DNA of 29,877 nt from Entophlyctis helioformis (GCA_025526915.1 JAHLKH010000257.1:1-29877), one strand, 5' to 3'; shown: positions 9,676 to 19,824, counted from the first letter of the stretch. Numbers and translations are program-made. The notes: generated by a model not told the origin, from the sequence alone.

Positions 9676-11263
9676 TCATTGTGAAGACTGCGCGGGCCCA
9701 AGGTAGTCCTCCTTGATGGTACCAATAGCAAACTGCAACCCAAGCCCAGAAACAAGATGGCAGAGTAAACATCAGGGCAGATGGGCATGTCGAGACAGAG
9801 CGAGACAGAGCGAGCAGAGCGAGGCAGACAAGCGGCAAGCGCCATGTTTTTCAGTAAGCAACACCAGAACCAGCCCAAGTGCGAGGCGGGTGCGTGCTCA
9901 AGGCTTACGATTTCTGTTGCGTCCACTCTTGTTCCGACAATGCGAAGCCGCACTGTCTCGCCCTTTTCTACTCTTACTGCACCGTCTGCAAAGTCCTGCA
10001 GTGCGATCGTCCATGTTGGCCCAAGAAGGCGATCGCATCAATCCAGCGGCCCAGCCGTGAATGCAGTCGCGCAGTCGTGCGTGTCCGGACGGATCCAGAA
10101 AGCAGACGCGAGATCAGCACACTCGTCAGCAAGCACGTCTCTGCGGGCACAGAGCGGTTCTGCCAGCCGACGGCTCCATCCTTCCATCTCCATATCCGCG
10201 GCCAACCAGCCAGACAGATGCACCCTTATGCAAGCAGTCTGGCCGCGCATTCGAGCGCTCAGTAGCCACACACCTGGCCCTCGCTGACATATGCTGGCGG
10301 GTTTGCATTTGGATCAAACTTGAGGTATCCTGGAATCAACTGTGGCATGGCAGCGTGCATCAGCAAAAATGCGGAGATGCGCAGACAGGTGCGTGCTGAG
10401 CGGCTGCTATTTACATGGCTGGATACGAATACTTGAAGCGGTCCCACATCTGCCCAAAAGCCAATCTGTCTCGCCAGAAGCGCATACAGTATTTCCAATC
10501 CGTGAGTTTGCGAGGAGCGAGCTCGATCTTGCGCCAGACTGACAGCCAGCAAGCCAGCGTGCCCGAACACCAGTGAGCATCCTGATCATCAGCCACCGAC
10601 CACCTTACCTTATTCACAGTAGTCACAATCCCATCTACAACTTGGTTCTTGAAGGGCTTAAACACAATGGCCTTGTAGAGAATGATAAACTCTGCGTAAC
10701 CGGTATTACTCTGCAGCACACCACGCCCGACGTCGACAATCTCCACCACAGAGATGATGTAGCCGTGCTGGCCAGAACAGGTGCCCTCGACCTCTTCGTA
10801 CAGCCGTTTGGTGAGGAACGCCCTGATCTGCGGCCCAAAGAACTGCGGGTGCAGCAGTATGGTGTGCGTGAGTTGTTTCTGTTGGCGCGGCGTGTGCGTA
10901 TGGTGCGGTGTGGTGCGGTGTGGTGCGGGGTGGTGTTGGGGGCGGCCAGTCGGGTAGTGGCCGGGGCATGTCCATGACAGCGAAGCGTTAGTTGCCGTCA
11001 AGTCCCTGGGGCTCAGCCCGGCCCGGCCCGGCCCAGCCAGCCAAGACACGAACAGCAACTCGAGAGACAAGCTGGACCAGCACGGCAGACTGGCAGACGG
11101 ACAGACAGACGGACGGACAGCGAGAAGCGGCCCTCTGGCACCGGCCTGTCGTGCTCTGGCTGCGTCTGCTGCCGTGAATGTCCCTGCCGTGCTGCGCCTG
11201 TCTCCGACGCCGTCTGCAAGGGCACGGCAACAACCGCCGCCCCGGCCGTACCAAGAAGAACAT
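9676..11263 (-). CDS. RPB7: RNA polymerase II subunit RPB7
   Basis: Six exons on minus: 11263-11252, 10878-10609, 10465-10415, 10339-10274, 9995-9909, 9732-9676; 180 aa (family about 170). Introns of 373, 143, 75, 278 and 176 nt, all GT-AG. It starts MFFLKQLTHTILLHPQFFG, with the first four codons alone in exon 1, and continues FLTKRLYEEVEGTCSGQHGYIISVVEI (RNP-like domain), IGFWADVGPLQVFVSSHLIP, and the OB-fold end [28 protein letters not shown]. With RPB4 it forms the stalk of Pol II that contacts emerging RNA. Every junction is dictated by strong conservation, which makes this the best calibration of splice signals in the window. Divergent from the large + strand gene, with 75 bp between ATGs. 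Confidence 0.95.
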
Positions 11264-11338
11264 GGCCCAGAATCAACCCAAGGTGGCAACCACCCACTTG
11301 CCTCGAGATTCGCGACATGTGGCCCGAGGCACAGTGGA
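11264..11338. promoter_or_regulatory. Short bidirectional promoter between RPB7 and the large + gene
   Basis: 75 bp separate the RPB7 ATG (minus) from the first in-frame ATG of the + strand gene. No TATA box is seen. Assignment rests on gene placement, and the + gene's start is itself inferred. Confidence 0.4.
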
Positions 11339-14300
11339 ATGCAGGTGCCGTCTGTCGCTGTCACTGTCGCTGTGCTGCGCGGCATGCTTGCAGGCAGCAG
11401 CTTGCCAGTGGAGGCCGCTGACAGTCCTGGCGGTCGAGCAGGCGGTCCGCCCACGTTTGCACACCTGCTGCTGCAAGACACGCCGACGTCGCGAACGGTC
11501 CTTGGCAGACTGCTATCCCAGCGTGTGTGGAGCGTTGTTCGTCTGGCAACGCCTTGGAGTGCAGGCCACCACTTGGATGCTGCCACTGCTGACGAGATCT
11601 GATGGGCAGGGTCTGTCCAAGATCTGGTGCGACACGCAGATCCAAGCGACCATCTCGACTCGGTGCTCAACATCGTGTCTTACTCGCTGGCCGAGCCGGT
11701 TGTTGAGCGCGCCATTGCGTTCCTCGACTGGCACCTGCACTCTGACGGTGTGTTCTTGCAAGTCTGTGTTTGCAAGCAGTGTCTATAAATGCTCGCCCCC
11801 TAATCTGCAAGCAACGACAGAGCTCTTCCATCTGTCACTGGTCGAGGCAGGCGGCATCAACGCGTTGCTGGCATGCATTGCGTCGTGGCACTCGTCACAG
11901 GCACTGGCTCTTCGTGCTCTGGGGCTCCTCGACATGATCATGATCCAGGCCGACTCACTCACGCCAGAACAGACTGTTCATCTCGTGGACGTCCTTGGAT
12001 TGTGTCTCGACAATCCGCGGCTCCCTTCCTGTATCAGACCGTTGGGCTGCTGCGCAAGGTCGTATCTTCAGGTATCCATCACGACTGCCAGCTTGACCTA
12101 GCGCACAGTCGGCTGTTCGAGGACTGATTCGATAAAAGATGTGGTTTGCGACAGGTTCATGGAGAGATGCAAGCTCGGTCCTCTCACCAGGTGCCTGGAC
12201 TACAACTCGACGCTTTCCACAGACACTGAGCTGCAACAAAGCGTTCTATCCATCATGATGGTGCTCATGGGTAGCAGTGCGTGCCATTGAGACGGTGTGC
12301 GTCGCGCCAGAAGCTGACAGAGATGCAATCCACAGGCATGCGCAGGCAAGCCGTGCCTCTGGCGTTCATGCAGCTGTTTGAGCTCGGACTGTCGCGGCAC
12401 GTTTCGGGCCAGTCCATCGTCGACTGGCTGTCGCTACTTGGGCTGATGGTCAAGGAATGCAAGTCATGCTTTGCTAAGTCTGGACCATCACTGTCTGCGA
12501 TCGTGGACTGATCAGGCGTGCGATCAACCGGCAGACAAACATGCACGAGAGTTTGCAAGACGCGGTGGAATCAGGATTCTATTGACCCTGATGCGTGTCA
12601 CCCACTTGGATCTGCTCATCCATGTCATCAGGGTGCTCAAGGCGCTAGCGTCTACAGGTATCATTCACGGATCAGACTTTTCCAACGCAAACAAGAGACA
12701 GGTGGTCAAGTTTCTGGAAAGCTGCAAAATCTACCGACCTCCCTCAGCAGCCCTCGCTCCGGCCGCATCCATTCCAGCACTGCCGTCAGACGCATCTCGC
12801 CCTCAGCCGCGCCGCATTCAAGTGGCAGACTACGAAGAGACGGTTGAGAGGAAGGAGACTCTCAAGGTTGTGCAGAATGCTGCCATTCGGCTCTTTGATG
12901 TCGCAGCCGATCCATCCAAGCCAAAGCGTAAGGATCCCACCACTCTATTGAATGTGGCCCTCTTGGTCTAACAGCTGTGCACATACACACAGCATCCAAA
13001 CCGGTCGCATCAAAGCCGAGTGCGCCATCGTCAACAAGGCCTTCCACAGTTTCAAAACCAAAGACTGTCGTGCAGCCGCAGCCCATGCCCAAGCCACCGC
13101 CCATCCTGCAGCACAGCCGCAGCCATCGGCGGCAGCAAAACCCAAACCGTCCGTCACAGCACGAGTCTCAGAGTCGCAGAAACCCAAACCAGAGGATCCG
13201 GCGGAACGAGCACGACGCGAATGGGACGCGTTTGTGGAGCGTGTGCGCAAGTGTCTTGTCAGTCTGGACTCTGAGCAGTTCTTTCTGCGCGTTGATGCAG
13301 CGGCCAGTCTGCGCAAGCTGCTGGCTCAGCGAGGTAATTGCGCATTGGACTGGCTGGTCCGGCACGGATTGCTGGCCTGGCTGCTTGTTGCTCATGCAGG
13401 CGCATCCGCGAACAGAAGTGACGCCGGATCTGTGTGCAGAGGTTGCAGCGAAGCTGAATCCACGACTGGATGACGAAGATCAAGTCATTGTGCATTCATG
13501 CAGCTGCATTGTGCCCATGGCATCAAAGCGTACGTGCCATTGGCATGTCGTGTGTCCCTTTGGTCGTTTTGCGGCTGACGATAGACCCGCAAGATAGCCG
13601 ACAGGCGACTTCGGATGGCCGAAGCAGGCACACTACCACTGCTTGTTAAAACGCTGCTGTCATACAACACGACTGTGATTGAGCACGGCCTCAAAGCCAT
13701 TGCACAGTTTGCGTCAGACAGTATGCAACCAGCCAGACACTCGCCTGATCTCAACCACGTCCACGCCGGCTGACTCTGTGCCCAACCGCGACAGGCGAGT
13801 ACATTGAGTGGCTGCTCAACTGCGGCCTGTTGCGGCACCTCAGTGTCATTCTCAACAACAGCAACGAGAGCGTCTCGTCCAACGCGCGGATAGTCGTCGG
13901 CCATCTGCGTCGACTCGGCGGCAACAAGGTGCAAGTCGAGATTGATCTTCTCCAAAGTGCGAGCGTTTGGGACCGCGTTTTCAGAGACTGGAAACACCAA
14001 TAAAGAGCTTGCCATCGGCCACGAAATCTACCATTCGACTGTCATGGCATCGCTGTTTGGATTTGGCGAGAAGCCGCAGGATGTGCTCAACGTGCTGTCC
14101 AATTCTGACCTTACTGCAACGGATCAGCTCACCAGTCCGGTGACGGCCGCGCCAGAGACCTTGCCCGGCGCTGACATGACAACCATGCATTTCTCAATTA
14201 CGACACGGCTCGGATGGATCCAGTGGAAAGAGACCGAGTGCTCGCTGTACAGGTGTGTGCGAATGTTCCTGTTCATTGCGCGAGATTCCCAAATGCGCGA

Positions 14301-15859
14301 TGTGGTGACGCGCGGCTGACGACCGTCGCCAATGCGTACACCTGCGATCACGCGTCTTGCTGTTCGTTGGTCCGTCGACTCCAACTCGGCCCTGGGCCTG
14401 CAGTATCTTTGAGCGCGCATTCGCAGCCTCGAGATGCGAGCTCAAGTTCTCTGACTCCATGGACCAGATGGCCATGGAGGTTGAGATCCCCAACTCGCAA
14501 GTGGTATGTTGTGTGCCTGTCTTGCTGCGCATCGCAGTCTGGTCGGCAGTCTGATGCTGACGTCATCACGACATGGGAATCACCGCCTGTCTCTGTGCAA
14601 ACGGCGCGAACAGGACAAGTTCACAAAGTACTTCAATCGCGACATCCTTGCTGCCGAGATCGACAAGCTGCACGGGCTTGAGCCTGTCCTGACAAGATAC
14701 CGAGATGTCCGTATCACATTTGATCCCATGCTTCTGATGTGCTTGCTGACCAATTGGCGCTCATTCGCTCACTCGCAGGCCAAGCTTAGTGGCTTGAAAA
14801 AGACGCTGGGATCCGTATCGGCCAATGTCAACGGTGGGTACTGTTCACAGCATTGGCATGCAGCCTGCTCAAGTGGCTGACAAGCTTGTATGCAATGCGT
14901 CAGAGCCAAGCTCGGTAGAAGCGCTGCTGAAGCGCATCGAGTCGCTTGAACAGTGCGGCACTGTTCGTGACAAGGAGATCACTGGCATCATTGAGCTAGC
15001 AACGCAGCTCACGCACGACATGACGGCCCGCTTCGACTCTGTCGTTGAGCGCATTGACGCCAGGATCTTTGAAAAGTGCGGCAGCAAGATCGAGACGATT
15101 GAAGAGAAGCTCCTGATGTGCATTCGCGACGATCTAGGCTTCATCAAGAACATGCCGAATCGGCTGGCGCAGCTGTGTGGCGTCCAGCTCACTGGCGGCC
15201 TGGCTGACTCGATGACCATAGCCAACATGCGACGGGCCAGCTCGATCCGCCCAGTTTCACGGTCTGCGTCAGGAGCAGCAGTTGCAGACGACAGCGAGCC
15301 GCTTCCAGCCATTGGATCGATGTATGTGAGCATCACGCCCAAGCCGTCCATCAAACTCGCCTCGTCGGCCATCCTATCCCCCACAGCCGGTGGAGCCAGT
15401 CCGCAGTCGCCGTCACTTGCGAATGCGTTTGGCTCCACATCGCCAGACGCTGCTGCGCCACCCAGCCCATCAGGATCGATTCGCGGTCTCTCACACAAGA
15501 AATCCGTCAGCTTTGGCGCTCCACAGATACTCGAGCGGCCAGTCGCGCTGTTCACTGCCGCAGCTGTTCCTCGGCCCAACCGCGACGCATCCATGTCCAA
15601 CCTTGACGCACTTCGCGAGCAGCGTCGCAACGACCAGGAGACCAAGACAAGCCCGGCTTTGGAGACTGCGCCAACGCCAAATCCCAACACAGAGCCAGTG
15701 CCGGAAGCTGCGAACGGCCAAACCACGCCCGGCTCGTCTGCTGCAGAGGCTGCATCAACAGCTGTCGAGGCAGCCTCAGATCCGACACCACAGCCTGTGC
15801 CGGCACCTCAAGTGGCGATCAAAGACATTGTTGTTGAAGAATATGAACCAGAGTTTTGA
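11339..15859 (+). CDS. Large multi-exon helical-repeat protein, unrecognised (about 1,160 aa)
   Basis: Best model, 14 exons: 11339-11522, 11610-11747, 11821-12071, 12139-12270, 12321-12448, 12516-12927, 12993-13333, 13416-13529, 13605-13720, 13795-13928, 13987-14252, 14404-14503, 14614-14833, 14904-15859; most introns 65-87 nt. The first two thirds are amphipathic helical repeats resembling armadillo/HEAT units (for example VEAGGINALLACIASWHSS, AEAGTLPLLVKTLLSY, EHGLKAIAQFAS), split by a Pro/Ser/Lys linker near 12750-13170. A globular region with FSITTRLGWIQWKETECSLY follows, then a likely coiled coil (14904-15190) and a disordered tail with SHKKSVSFGAP. I cannot name the family. One base appears missing near 12017, 13100 and 13512. 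The 13929-13986 intron (GTGCAA donor) is weak and could instead be two missing bases. A scaffold or regulatory role is only a guess. Confidence 0.6.
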
Positions 15860-16288
15860 TGCTCTTGCCAAATACATCCATCCGTACCACTGCACCAAGC
15901 GGTCTTTGGGCAACAGCGCCGTCCTCTGCAGCGACATGCATCTTCAGATGTGGTGACGGTTGTCAACGCATGATCGCTGTTCATGTATAGAGTAAAGCAG
16001 AGACATATGGCGGCATTCCCCAAGCCGTGATCTTGGCTGACTTCCAACAGTAAGAGTGTATGTGAGTGAGAGTGGCAAGCGACGTTCCGTACTCCGACTG
16101 TCCTCCGACTGTCCTCTGACTGTCTTCCGACTGTGTGATCTCGGCGGATGAGCGATGCTGCCCCAGGAGCTGCATGAAGCTGCCTGCCGCTGCCTGCCGC
16201 TGCTGTTGAACGGAGGTCAGATTCCCCCGCCAATGTGCCGGCACCAAGCCAAGCATGCTGCCAAGCAGCGGCAGCTGCCGACTGTCGA
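15860..16288. other. Intergenic spacer with an 11-bp tandem repeat
   Basis: No convincing ORF. Four copies of an 11-bp unit (tccgactgtcc and variants) lie at 16093-16136, followed by GCTGCCTGCC repeats near 16178-16203. It contains the 3' region of the large gene and the upstream promoter of the LURP-one gene. Confidence 0.6.
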
Positions 16289-16295
16289 CATAAAG
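16289..16295 (+). promoter_or_regulatory. TATA-like box of the LURP-one gene
   Basis: CATAAAG lies 69 bp upstream of the ATG at 16358, within the spacing range seen for the three other TATA-containing genes in the window. A pyrimidine-rich stretch (ccctccgccttcttc) and a CA-rich leader follow. Confidence 0.5.
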
Positions 16296-16357
16296 GATAG
16301 GCCATTGCCCTCCGCCTTCTTCAGCCAACAACCACAAGTTATCGTTCAACTGCCACA

Positions 16358-16884
16358 ATGGTCAAGTCGCACTCAACCATCGACAGCTGGTCTCGCCGCC
16401 AGTGCCGCTCGTTGCCACGGACGGCCGCTTCGTCTTTGACCGCAAGGTTGAGCTGCGCATCGAGACGGTCTTTGGCACATCCGAAACCATATTCGAGATC
16501 AAGGACACCGCCGGCATCAAGTACTTTGACGTTCGTGAGACCTTCTCGCTCAAGGGCGGCAAGCGCACACTCATCGACATTGACGGCGTGCCCATCCTTA
16601 ACATCCGCAAGTCGACCAGCGGCTACACAGTCGCCAGCGGCGCCAAGGCCGAGCCAGTGCTCTTTGAGATTGCCGCCGCCACCAAGAAGCACATCCAGAT
16701 GTGGCTGGCCGTTGTCGATCCCGCCTCGGGCCACAGGACAGAGTTGTGCGTCGAGAGCGAAGTCAAGGGCGGCGGCATCTATCTTGGTAGCGAGGCGACC
16801 GAGGGTGCGGCGATCGCCGACATCCGCATCGACAAAGGTGCATACAAGAACAAGATGGGCGGCGTGCAGATCGCATTGTTGTGA
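16358..16884 (+). CDS. LURP-one-related / Tubby-like beta-barrel protein
   Basis: Single exon. Family features: QLVSPPVPLVATDGRFV, then beta-strand-rich sequence with RIETVFGTSETIFEIKD, FSLKGGKRTLIDIDGVPILNIRK, and a closing strand GGVQIALL at the stop. LURP-one proteins share the 12-stranded barrel with a central helix of Tubby C-terminal domains and phospholipid scramblases. Plant members respond to pathogens; fungal roles are unclear, with membrane-lipid binding plausible. About 175 aa, a normal single-domain length. The only ATG downstream of the TATA-like box (16358, MVKSH) is in a different frame from QLVSPP, so one base seems to be missing between 16376 and 16386. A start further upstream is not supported. 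Confidence 0.78.
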
Positions 16885-17233
16885 TGCCAGGCGTCGATGT
16901 GGCGCTTGTTGGCCTGCTGCTGGTTGCGTTCGACCTTGAGACCACCAGGAAGGGCAGTGGCTGGTGGGATGCGTTGTTCGGGAACGCCGGCTCTGAAATC
17001 GCGTACCGTGGTGTCACTCGGTCTGGGTGATCTTGATGCTTTATATGGCGATGTGCGTTGGCTGCAGATTTGTGCACCACACTCGCCGTGCTTTGTGTGG
17101 CTGCCTCTAATGAACTGTGATCTCTTTGCAAGGCACTCCATGTCATGTCCGAGTGTGTCCTGTGTGAGGGATGCGTGGCCAGCAGCCGGACAGCCACAGA
17201 AGGCTGTGGAGCGCAGTTGAGCACGCCTGGATG
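16885..17233. other. Spacer between LURP-one gene and hsp20
   Basis: No ORF with family similarity or convincing codon pattern on either strand. Presumed 3' region of the LURP-one gene and distal hsp20 promoter. Confidence 0.5.
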
Positions 17234-17319
17234 GTTCGAGAAGCATCGCGTTCAGTCGCGACCACACGCGAAGCAAGAACACCAGCGAACACCAGCGAAC
17301 ACCAGCGAACACCAGCGAA
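17234..17319 (+). promoter_or_regulatory. Heat-shock-element array upstream of hsp20
   Basis: An inverted pair TTCgaGAA sits at 17235-17242. Five GAA triplets then recur at exactly 10-bp spacing (17277, 17287, 17297, 17307, 17317) within a tandem GAACACCAGC decamer. HSF trimers bind nGAAn units either as contiguous inverted units or, in the step-type arrangement, as same-orientation units with 5-bp gaps, which is a 10-bp period. The array ends 58 bp before the TATA box. Sequence arrangement is seen directly; HSF binding is inferred. Confidence 0.65.
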
Positions 17320-17377
17320 CACCTGGACGGCTGTGTGCAGCACAAGACTCACACAGACACCGCAGGCGATCACAGAC

Positions 17378-17383
17378 TATAAA
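17378..17383 (+). promoter_or_regulatory. TATA box of hsp20
   Basis: TATAAA, 85 bp upstream of the hsp20 ATG, followed by a CA-rich leader (acaacaacagcaacaac) with few G residues. Confidence 0.75.
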
Positions 17384-17462
17384 GGGCAGCTGGTCGCCCG
17401 CCCTCTCTGGCTGCCATCAAGCACACTCGACAACAACAGCAACAACAACAACAGCTCATCCA

Positions 17463-18119
17463 ATGCCCGTCACAACAATCCACTGCACCCCAATCGCATG
17501 CGATCCATTCATGGACGCCTTGCTCGATGCCGCATCTGCTGCCTCAAGCCCTCGTCTGGCAAGACAACAAACACTTCCCCTTGGCGTGTTCATCGAGCAG
17601 CTCGGCCGTGCTGCAGCACATGCATCCAATGCATCAGACTCTGTGCCCACCAAGCAGCACAAGCAACAGCACAGCCAGCACAGCCAGCAGACGCCTATCT
17701 TCAAGCCACTGATCGACGTGTGGGACTCGCCTCAGGCCATCCGAGTCGTTGCGGATCTGCCAGGCGTGTCCAAGGACGGCATCCGCGCAGACATTGACCG
17801 CCACGGCCATCTGGTGATTGAGGGCGAGACTGCGAGCATCTACAACAACAACCACAGCAACATCAGCAGCCAGGACACCACCAGCAACACAGATCAGCCA
17901 CAGCCACAGTCGCCACAGTCGCAACAGCACGACCAACAGACCAACACGCAGTTCACTCTGCAGTTCCATGAGCGTCGGCTGGGCCGCTTCCGTCGCGTCG
18001 TGCAGCTGCCCACAGACATCGACACGGCTGGCATCCAGGCCAAGTTCGACCATGGCGTGCTCGACATTCTCATTCCCAAGCTGCCTGTCGCCGCCAAGAC
18101 ATCCATCTCCATTGCCTGA
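17463..18119 (+). CDS. Small heat-shock protein (alpha-crystallin/Hsp20)
   Basis: Single exon, 218 aa. A Ser/Ala/Gln-rich N-terminal arm (residues 1-79) precedes an alpha-crystallin domain starting near FKPLIDVWDSPQAIRVVADLPGVSKDGIRADI. It ends with the family hallmark AKFDHGVLDILIPKL and a short SISIA tail. An Asn/Ser/Gln/Pro-rich insert of about 35 residues (roughly 127-160) interrupts the domain between GETASIY and FTLQFHERRLGRF, in the loop where fungal sHSPs often carry extensions. ATP-independent holdase that forms oligomers and binds unfolding clients. The upstream ORF is open in frame, but the TATA box at 17378 and heat-shock elements place the start at 17463. Strong, likely heat-inducible promoter. 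Convergent with the deacetylase (124 bp between stops). Confidence 0.93.
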   Translation: MPVTTIHCTPIACDPFMDALLDAASAASSPRLARQQTLPLGVFIEQLGRAAAHASNASDSVPTKQHKQQHSQHSQQTPIFKPLIDVWDSPQAIRVVADLPGVSKDGIRADIDRHGHLVIEGETASIYNNNHSNISSQDTTSNTDQPQPQSPQSQQHDQQTNTQFTLQFHERRLGRFRRVVQLPTDIDTAGIQAKFDHGVLDILIPKLPVAAKTSISIA

Positions 18120-18243
18120 TCGTGCGTCTGGTGTCCATGCCCTCCTGCCCGTGTCCATGTGCATCTGAATGAAAACTACACTCTTTATGGATCACAAGAA
18201 CATCGACAGGACACGCATCGGATGTGCAAGACCATGGACAGCC

Positions 18244-19824
18244 TCAGAACAGCATGAACGCTGAGCAGATCGTCGCAAACAGCGCAGCCGTGCTTGCCAG
18301 CACCGAGTGGGTCGTGCCAGCGTCACCAGAGCGCAGTGTTGGCGTGGCCACAGACGGTGGCGCAGCCGGCATGACTCCCGTGGCGGTGGTGTTGGCTCTT
18401 GTGGGTGGTGCAGTGGTTGCTGCTGTCGTCGGCACCGTGCCATTGACGGACGCCGTGGCAGTCGCAGCAAGCGGCGTCGTGGTGGCCGTCAGCGTCACGT
18501 TGCGCACAATCGGCGCACGCACCACAAACAGCGTCTCGTCATACGCCGGCTGTCCAATGCAGGCGCTGATTGTCACTGTGGTGTGGCCCTGTGCGACGAC
18601 AGCGTCCATGGCCGGAGGTGCTTGGTTCACGGCGGCCGGCAGGAGATCGTGCTGCAGCGAGATGGTGCCGATGCGCGGACGGAGGGCGGCACGCTGGGCA
18701 GTCAGCTCGCCCACCGTGGTGCCTCCCACGCTGTCGAGCGAGTCAAAGCTCCACAGCGCAATGACCAAGCCAAGGTTAGTGATGATGGTGCGCACACGAT
18801 CGTTGACGCTGCCATCTGTTAGTTGGCCGTGTGGCGAGCGAGGATGGTTGTCAGCTTATGCAAACACGAGAGAAGGGGGCACGAGAGAAGGAGGCAGGAG
18901 AAGCAGCTGTGGGATGAGATGGAGTGCAGGTGTGTGGCAACTCGGGCTGCGTGCTCACATGGCGGACGGAGAATGCGTGGTGTGACGCCAATGACCTCGC
19001 GCACAATCCTGGCAGGGACAGCAGCATGGACGCCAATGTGTGCAAGATGTCAGATGTCAGATGGTGGTCGGCATGCCACGGCAGAGACTGGCAGAGACTG
19101 GCAGCACATGGACTGCATCGCTCACTGTGCATTGTACAGGATCTCGGCAATGACCTGGTCGTCCGTGAGCGTGGCCAGATCGGCATGCGACCAAGTATGC
19201 AGCTGTTGGGACGGCAGCCGTGGGAGCATCGTTGGTGTCAGCTGAACGTGGCAGCTCGCTTATTGTGGCATGCAGCATGCAGCAGCCACTCACCGCAATC
19301 TCGTGGCCCTCTTGGAAGGTCCGGAGGAGCACGTCGGGATACTGCAGCACACGCGACCCGACGACAAAGAAGGTCGCCTTGATGTTGCGAGCACGGAGCG
19401 CATCGAGAATCACGGCCGTGTTGGGACTGATACCGAGGGCGAGATGGATGAGTGTTCGTTGGTTGTCCGTTGAGTGCCAGTTGGTTGTCCATTGGTTGTC
19501 CAGCCGCCGCCAGGCATGCACGAGATCCCGTGAGATCGTGGAGACGTGCATGTGAGAACACGATCACGCAAGCAGCCGCATCAAGGACAACGCATGGCAC
19601 GCAGCTTGCCTTGGCCCATCGTCAAACGTCATCGCCCAGTCGTCACCGTTGGTGCACCGCAGTCCGTCGGGCGAAGGCGGCAGGCTGCCGAGCATGGCGG
19701 CATTCCAGAAGCTGTTTGGCGGCGCGACCCTGTCCGCTGGCGGGTAGTTTGCCGGACTCGGCTGCGACGCCACGCGCTGTGATCCCAGCACGACGGCGGC
19801 GACGGCAGCAAGTGGGACGATCAT
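18244..19824 (-). CDS. Polysaccharide (chitin) deacetylase, secreted, GPI-anchored
   Basis: Five exons on minus: 19824-19610, 19426-19294, 19202-19126, 19008-18959, 18815-18244; 348 aa. N-terminal signal peptide (MIVPLAAVAAVVLGSQRVAS). All five NodB motifs are present: MT1 TFDDGP (about residue 66), MT2 HTWSH (118-122), MT3 RPPYGSVNDR (156-165), MT4 WSFDSLDS (180-187, with Ser where Trp is common) and MT5 ISLQH (210-214). The metal triad Asp-His-His is intact. A Thr/Ala/Pro-rich mucin-like stalk follows, then a hydrophobic C-terminus (ASTAALFATICSAFMLF) typical of a GPI signal. Probably deacetylates chitin in the wall. Intron 1 has a GC donor; introns 2-4 are GT-AG (91, 117 and 143 nt) and contain short tandem repeats. 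Confidence 0.92.
19427..19609 (-). other. GC-AG intron of the polysaccharide deacetylase (intron 1)
   Basis: The exon ends GGGCCAAG, the intron starts GCAAGCTG and ends CGGTATCAG (183 nt). The join rebuilds FDDGP-SPNTAVILDAL in frame, matching the universally conserved MT1 region. Contains TTGGTTGTCC repeats near 19457-19500. Confidence 0.85.

Noticed and set aside
12072..12108. A 37-nt intron in the large gene
   Set aside because: The same donor with an acceptor at 12138 gives a 67-nt intron with equally correct phase, matching the common size class.
13334..13399. A 66-nt intron ending at the CATGCAG acceptor in the large gene
   Set aside because: It leaves the next exon out of frame; using the later acceptor GAACAG at 13415 (82 nt) keeps the frame without any correction.
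15808..16305. 165-codon minus strand ORF in the spacer before the LURP-one gene
   Set aside because: It overlaps the end of the large + gene antisense, runs through the 11-bp tandem repeat and shows no domain.
16361..16386. A 26-nt intron after the ATG of the LURP-one gene
   Set aside because: It would join M to LVSPPV in frame and has GT...AG ends, but it is far shorter than any other intron here. One missing base explains the frame change more simply and matches the window-wide pattern.
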